From: Alphaproteobacteria bacterium
GTDB lineage: Bacteria; Pseudomonadota; Alphaproteobacteria; Rhodobacterales; Rhodobacteraceae
DNA length: 7,690 nt
Direction: 5' to 3'
Assembly: GCA_030830465.1 (NCBI GenBank)
Contig: JAURMY010000309.1
Location: 1 to 7,690 of the forward strand
Of this stretch, positions 6,495 through 7,690 are shown one piece after another (the first letter of the stretch is position 1; every line of letters starts with the position of its first letter). A program made the translations under genes and the position numbers. Below the pieces are notes generated by a model, which was given only the letters and a program-made list of their open reading frames with translations, made no database searches and was not told where the DNA came from.

Positions 6495-7112
6495 TTAGGC
6501 AACCGGTTGGGGAAGGCCAAGGGCCACCCCGGTTTGAACGACCGTTTCGTCCCAGGCTTTGCGGGCAAAGACGGCCTCGACCTCGGCAGCAAAACTGTCA
6601 AGCGGGTCCATGGCATATTTGGGGTCAAACGACGACTGGTCCCAGCGCTCGCAGAAATCAACGCAGGTCTGGTAATAGGGATTGCTGGCAAATTTCTGCC
6701 GCAACTCGCGGTCCCAGCCCAGGTGATGAGCGTAATAATACATCTGGAAAATGCCGTGATGTTCGATCACCCAGGTGATTTCATCGCGCATGAACGGACG
6801 CAGGATTTCAGCGGCGAATTTGTCATGGTTCTGCGGCGCCAGCCCGTCGCCGATATCATGCAGCAGCGCCGCCACCACCCAGTCACTGCCCGCACCGTCG
6901 CGCCGCGCCCGCGTGGCCGATTGCAGCGCATGTTCCAGCCGGGTGATCTTGTAGCCCTCCAGCGTCTCGTTGCCCTGCCGGGCAAGTTCGGCCAGCAAAC
7001 GCTTGGCCGTGCCCTGATGATAGGGTTCCTCCAGCTTGTGCAGCATTTGATAATCATCATAGGTGCCGTCTTTCATCTGTGTGAACGTCACCTGTTGCGG
7101 GGTCTCAGCCAT
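6495..7112 (-). CDS. HD-domain protein, candidate PhnZ-like mixed-valent diiron oxygenase
   Basis: This 205-residue protein would be called a phosphohydrolase by default, but its metal-ligand pattern fits the HD-type diiron oxygenases (PhnZ, TmpB, inositol oxygenase). Visible residues are His61 (RLEHALQ), His85-Asp86 (AALLHDIG), His96 (QNHDKF), His119 (VIEHHGIF) and Asp158 (CERWDQ). From memory, PhnZ has the same His-to-HisAsp spacing (24 residues), a similar block Y-x-G-E-x-I-x-Q-L-E-H, the same AALLHD and a late R-x-WD. At the position of PhnZ Glu27 this protein has Tyr54. Such enzymes use O2 to break C-P or C-C bonds beside a hydroxylated carbon. The start at 7110-7112 is firmly set by AAGGAGG (7119-7125) with 6-base spacing. 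The gene overlaps the upstream membrane hydroxylase gene by 8 bases. Ordinary HD phosphohydrolase activity remains possible. Confidence 0.78.
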   Translation of the reverse strand: MAETPQQVTFTQMKDGTYDDYQMLHKLEEPYHQGTAKRLLAELARQGNETLEGYKITRLEHALQSATRARRDGAGSDWVVAALLHDIGDGLAPQNHDKFAAEILRPFMRDEITWVIEHHGIFQMYYYAHHLGWDRELRQKFASNPYYQTCVDFCERWDQSSFDPKYAMDPLDSFAAEVEAVFARKAWDETVVQTGVALGLPQPVA

Positions 7113-7690
7113 TGGCGGCCTCCTTTCCGGCATACATTTTCTTTTTGCGCGCGCGGGTCGCCTCGGTGGCGGCGTCCGAGCCGTCGTGGAAGGTTCCGAA
7201 CCAACGGTCCCAGGGCATTTCCTGATTGCCGTAATTGCATTCAAAAAACCGGTGATGCAGCGTGTGATAAAAGGTCCCCAGCGCCAGGCGCCGTTTGTCG
7301 CGGATCAACAGGTCTTCATATCCGGTATGGGTCATTGCGGCGCCCGGCGACTGATAGAGCAGGTGATAAATCACATGCACCGGATGCGACGCCACGATCC
7401 AGTGAATGCAGATCGTGGTGAAATAGAGAAAATGCTCAACCGGATGCATCGACAGGCCGGACCACGGCCCGATATTGATGTTCCGGTGGTGCAGGGCGTG
7501 GAAGCGTTTGTAAAAGAACGGCTGATGCAACAGCCGGTGCACCCAGTAGAAATGAAACTCGCGCCAGATCGGGATGAGGAAGAACCACACGACAAACCAC
7601 ACCGGGTTTTGCGCATACGACAGCCACGGAATGTAGCCATTAGCGTAGAACCACATCGTGACGACCTCGTAACCGGTCCAGATCAACCCG
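7105..7690 (-). CDS. Fatty acid hydroxylase / sterol desaturase family membrane protein (5' end outside the window)
   Basis: The C-terminal 194 residues are visible, and the frame stays open to the window edge. The TTG at 7684-7686 reads as an internal Leu, so no start is called here. The histidine clusters of the membrane diiron hydroxylase superfamily are present: EFHFYWVHRLLH, RFHALHHRN, MHPVEHFLYF and FYHTLHHRFFECNYG. Hydrophobic stretches (WFVVWFFLIPIW; FLYFTTICIHWIV) fit membrane helices, with a soluble basic tail (RARKKKMYAGK). Family members use O2 and two irons to hydroxylate or desaturate lipids, sterols, carotenoids or alkylglycerol ethers at the membrane. The stop codon overlaps the first codons of the HD-domain gene, and that gene's ribosome site lies inside this one, so the two products are probably made together. 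The substrate is unknown. Confidence 0.88.
   Translation of the reverse strand, partial: GLIWTGYEVVTMWFYANGYIPWLSYAQNPVWFVVWFFLIPIWREFHFYWVHRLLHQPFFYKRFHALHHRNINIGPWSGLSMHPVEHFLYFTTICIHWIVASHPVHVIYHLLYQSPGAAMTHTGYEDLLIRDKRRLALGTFYHTLHHRFFECNYGNQEMPWDRWFGTFHDGSDAATEATRARKKKMYAGKEAANG

Noticed and set aside
7113..7244. N-terminal extension of the HD-domain protein by 44 residues
   Set aside because: It lies inside the hydroxylase gene in another frame and is basic and low-complexity. The ATG at 7110-7112 has a perfect AAGGAGG at 6-base spacing.
6507..7421. Plus-strand ORF of 304 codons opposite the HD-domain and hydroxylase genes
   Set aside because: It is antisense to two genes with intact metal-binding motifs and ribosome sites, with no recognisable domain. 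The 244-codon plus-strand ORF at 5764-6498 is rejected for the same reason.
1..7690. CRISPR array, tRNA or rRNA genes, insertion sequences, toxin-antitoxin or phage genes
   Set aside because: No regularly spaced direct repeats, no tRNA-like cloverleaf or rRNA sequence, and no transposase, integrase or toxin motifs were seen. The dense coding of the minus strand leaves little room for them.

Overview
The window looks like high-GC alphaproteobacterial DNA, most likely from the Rhodobacterales (Roseobacter group). This rests on GC-rich third positions, dense one-directional gene packing, and protein sequences that resemble Roseobacter homologues as I remember them. No database search was possible.

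Layout. The left edge holds the last 39 codons of a plus-strand gene, the C-terminus of a ZnuB-type metal ABC transporter permease. Everything else is one minus-strand gene train that enters from beyond the right edge. In transcription order it contains: (1) a membrane fatty-acid-hydroxylase/sterol-desaturase-family protein, 5' end outside the window; (2) an HD-domain protein with the ligand pattern of PhnZ-like mixed-valent diiron oxygenases; (3) an acyl-CoA dehydrogenase; (4) after a 230-base structured gap, an MmgE/PrpD-family protein; (5) an ADP(NDP)-forming acyl-CoA synthetase; (6) a CaiD-like enoyl-CoA hydratase; (7) an endonuclease/exonuclease/phosphatase-family protein. The train ends convergently against the permease gene. 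Junctions are tight (8-base overlap between 1 and 2, 1 base between 5 and 6, 3 bases between 6 and 7), so co-transcription is likely, possibly with a second promoter in the 5069-5298 gap.

How the genes may work together (inference). Two different iron-dependent oxygenase families sit first and overlap. They are followed by a CoA ligase, a dehydrogenase and a hydratase, which are beta-oxidation-type steps, plus an MmgE/PrpD lyase. This reads as a catabolic operon: oxidative attack or cleavage of a substrate, CoA activation of the resulting acid, then dehydrogenation and hydration. The CaiD similarity hints at a carnitine- or betaine-like, or branched, acyl-CoA, but the substrate cannot be read from sequence. 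The membrane hydroxylase plus HD oxygenase pair is the most interesting part. It resembles the logic of PhnY/PhnZ and TmpA/TmpB, where hydroxylation precedes oxidative bond cleavage, with the 2-oxoglutarate hydroxylase replaced by a membrane diiron one.

Non-coding structure. The 230-base gap holds a 24-base inverted repeat (one mismatch) around two GC-rich hairpins. A third, diverged copy of the repeat lies at 140-162 in the convergent intergenic space, so this is a dispersed repeat and perhaps a MITE-like or regulatory element.
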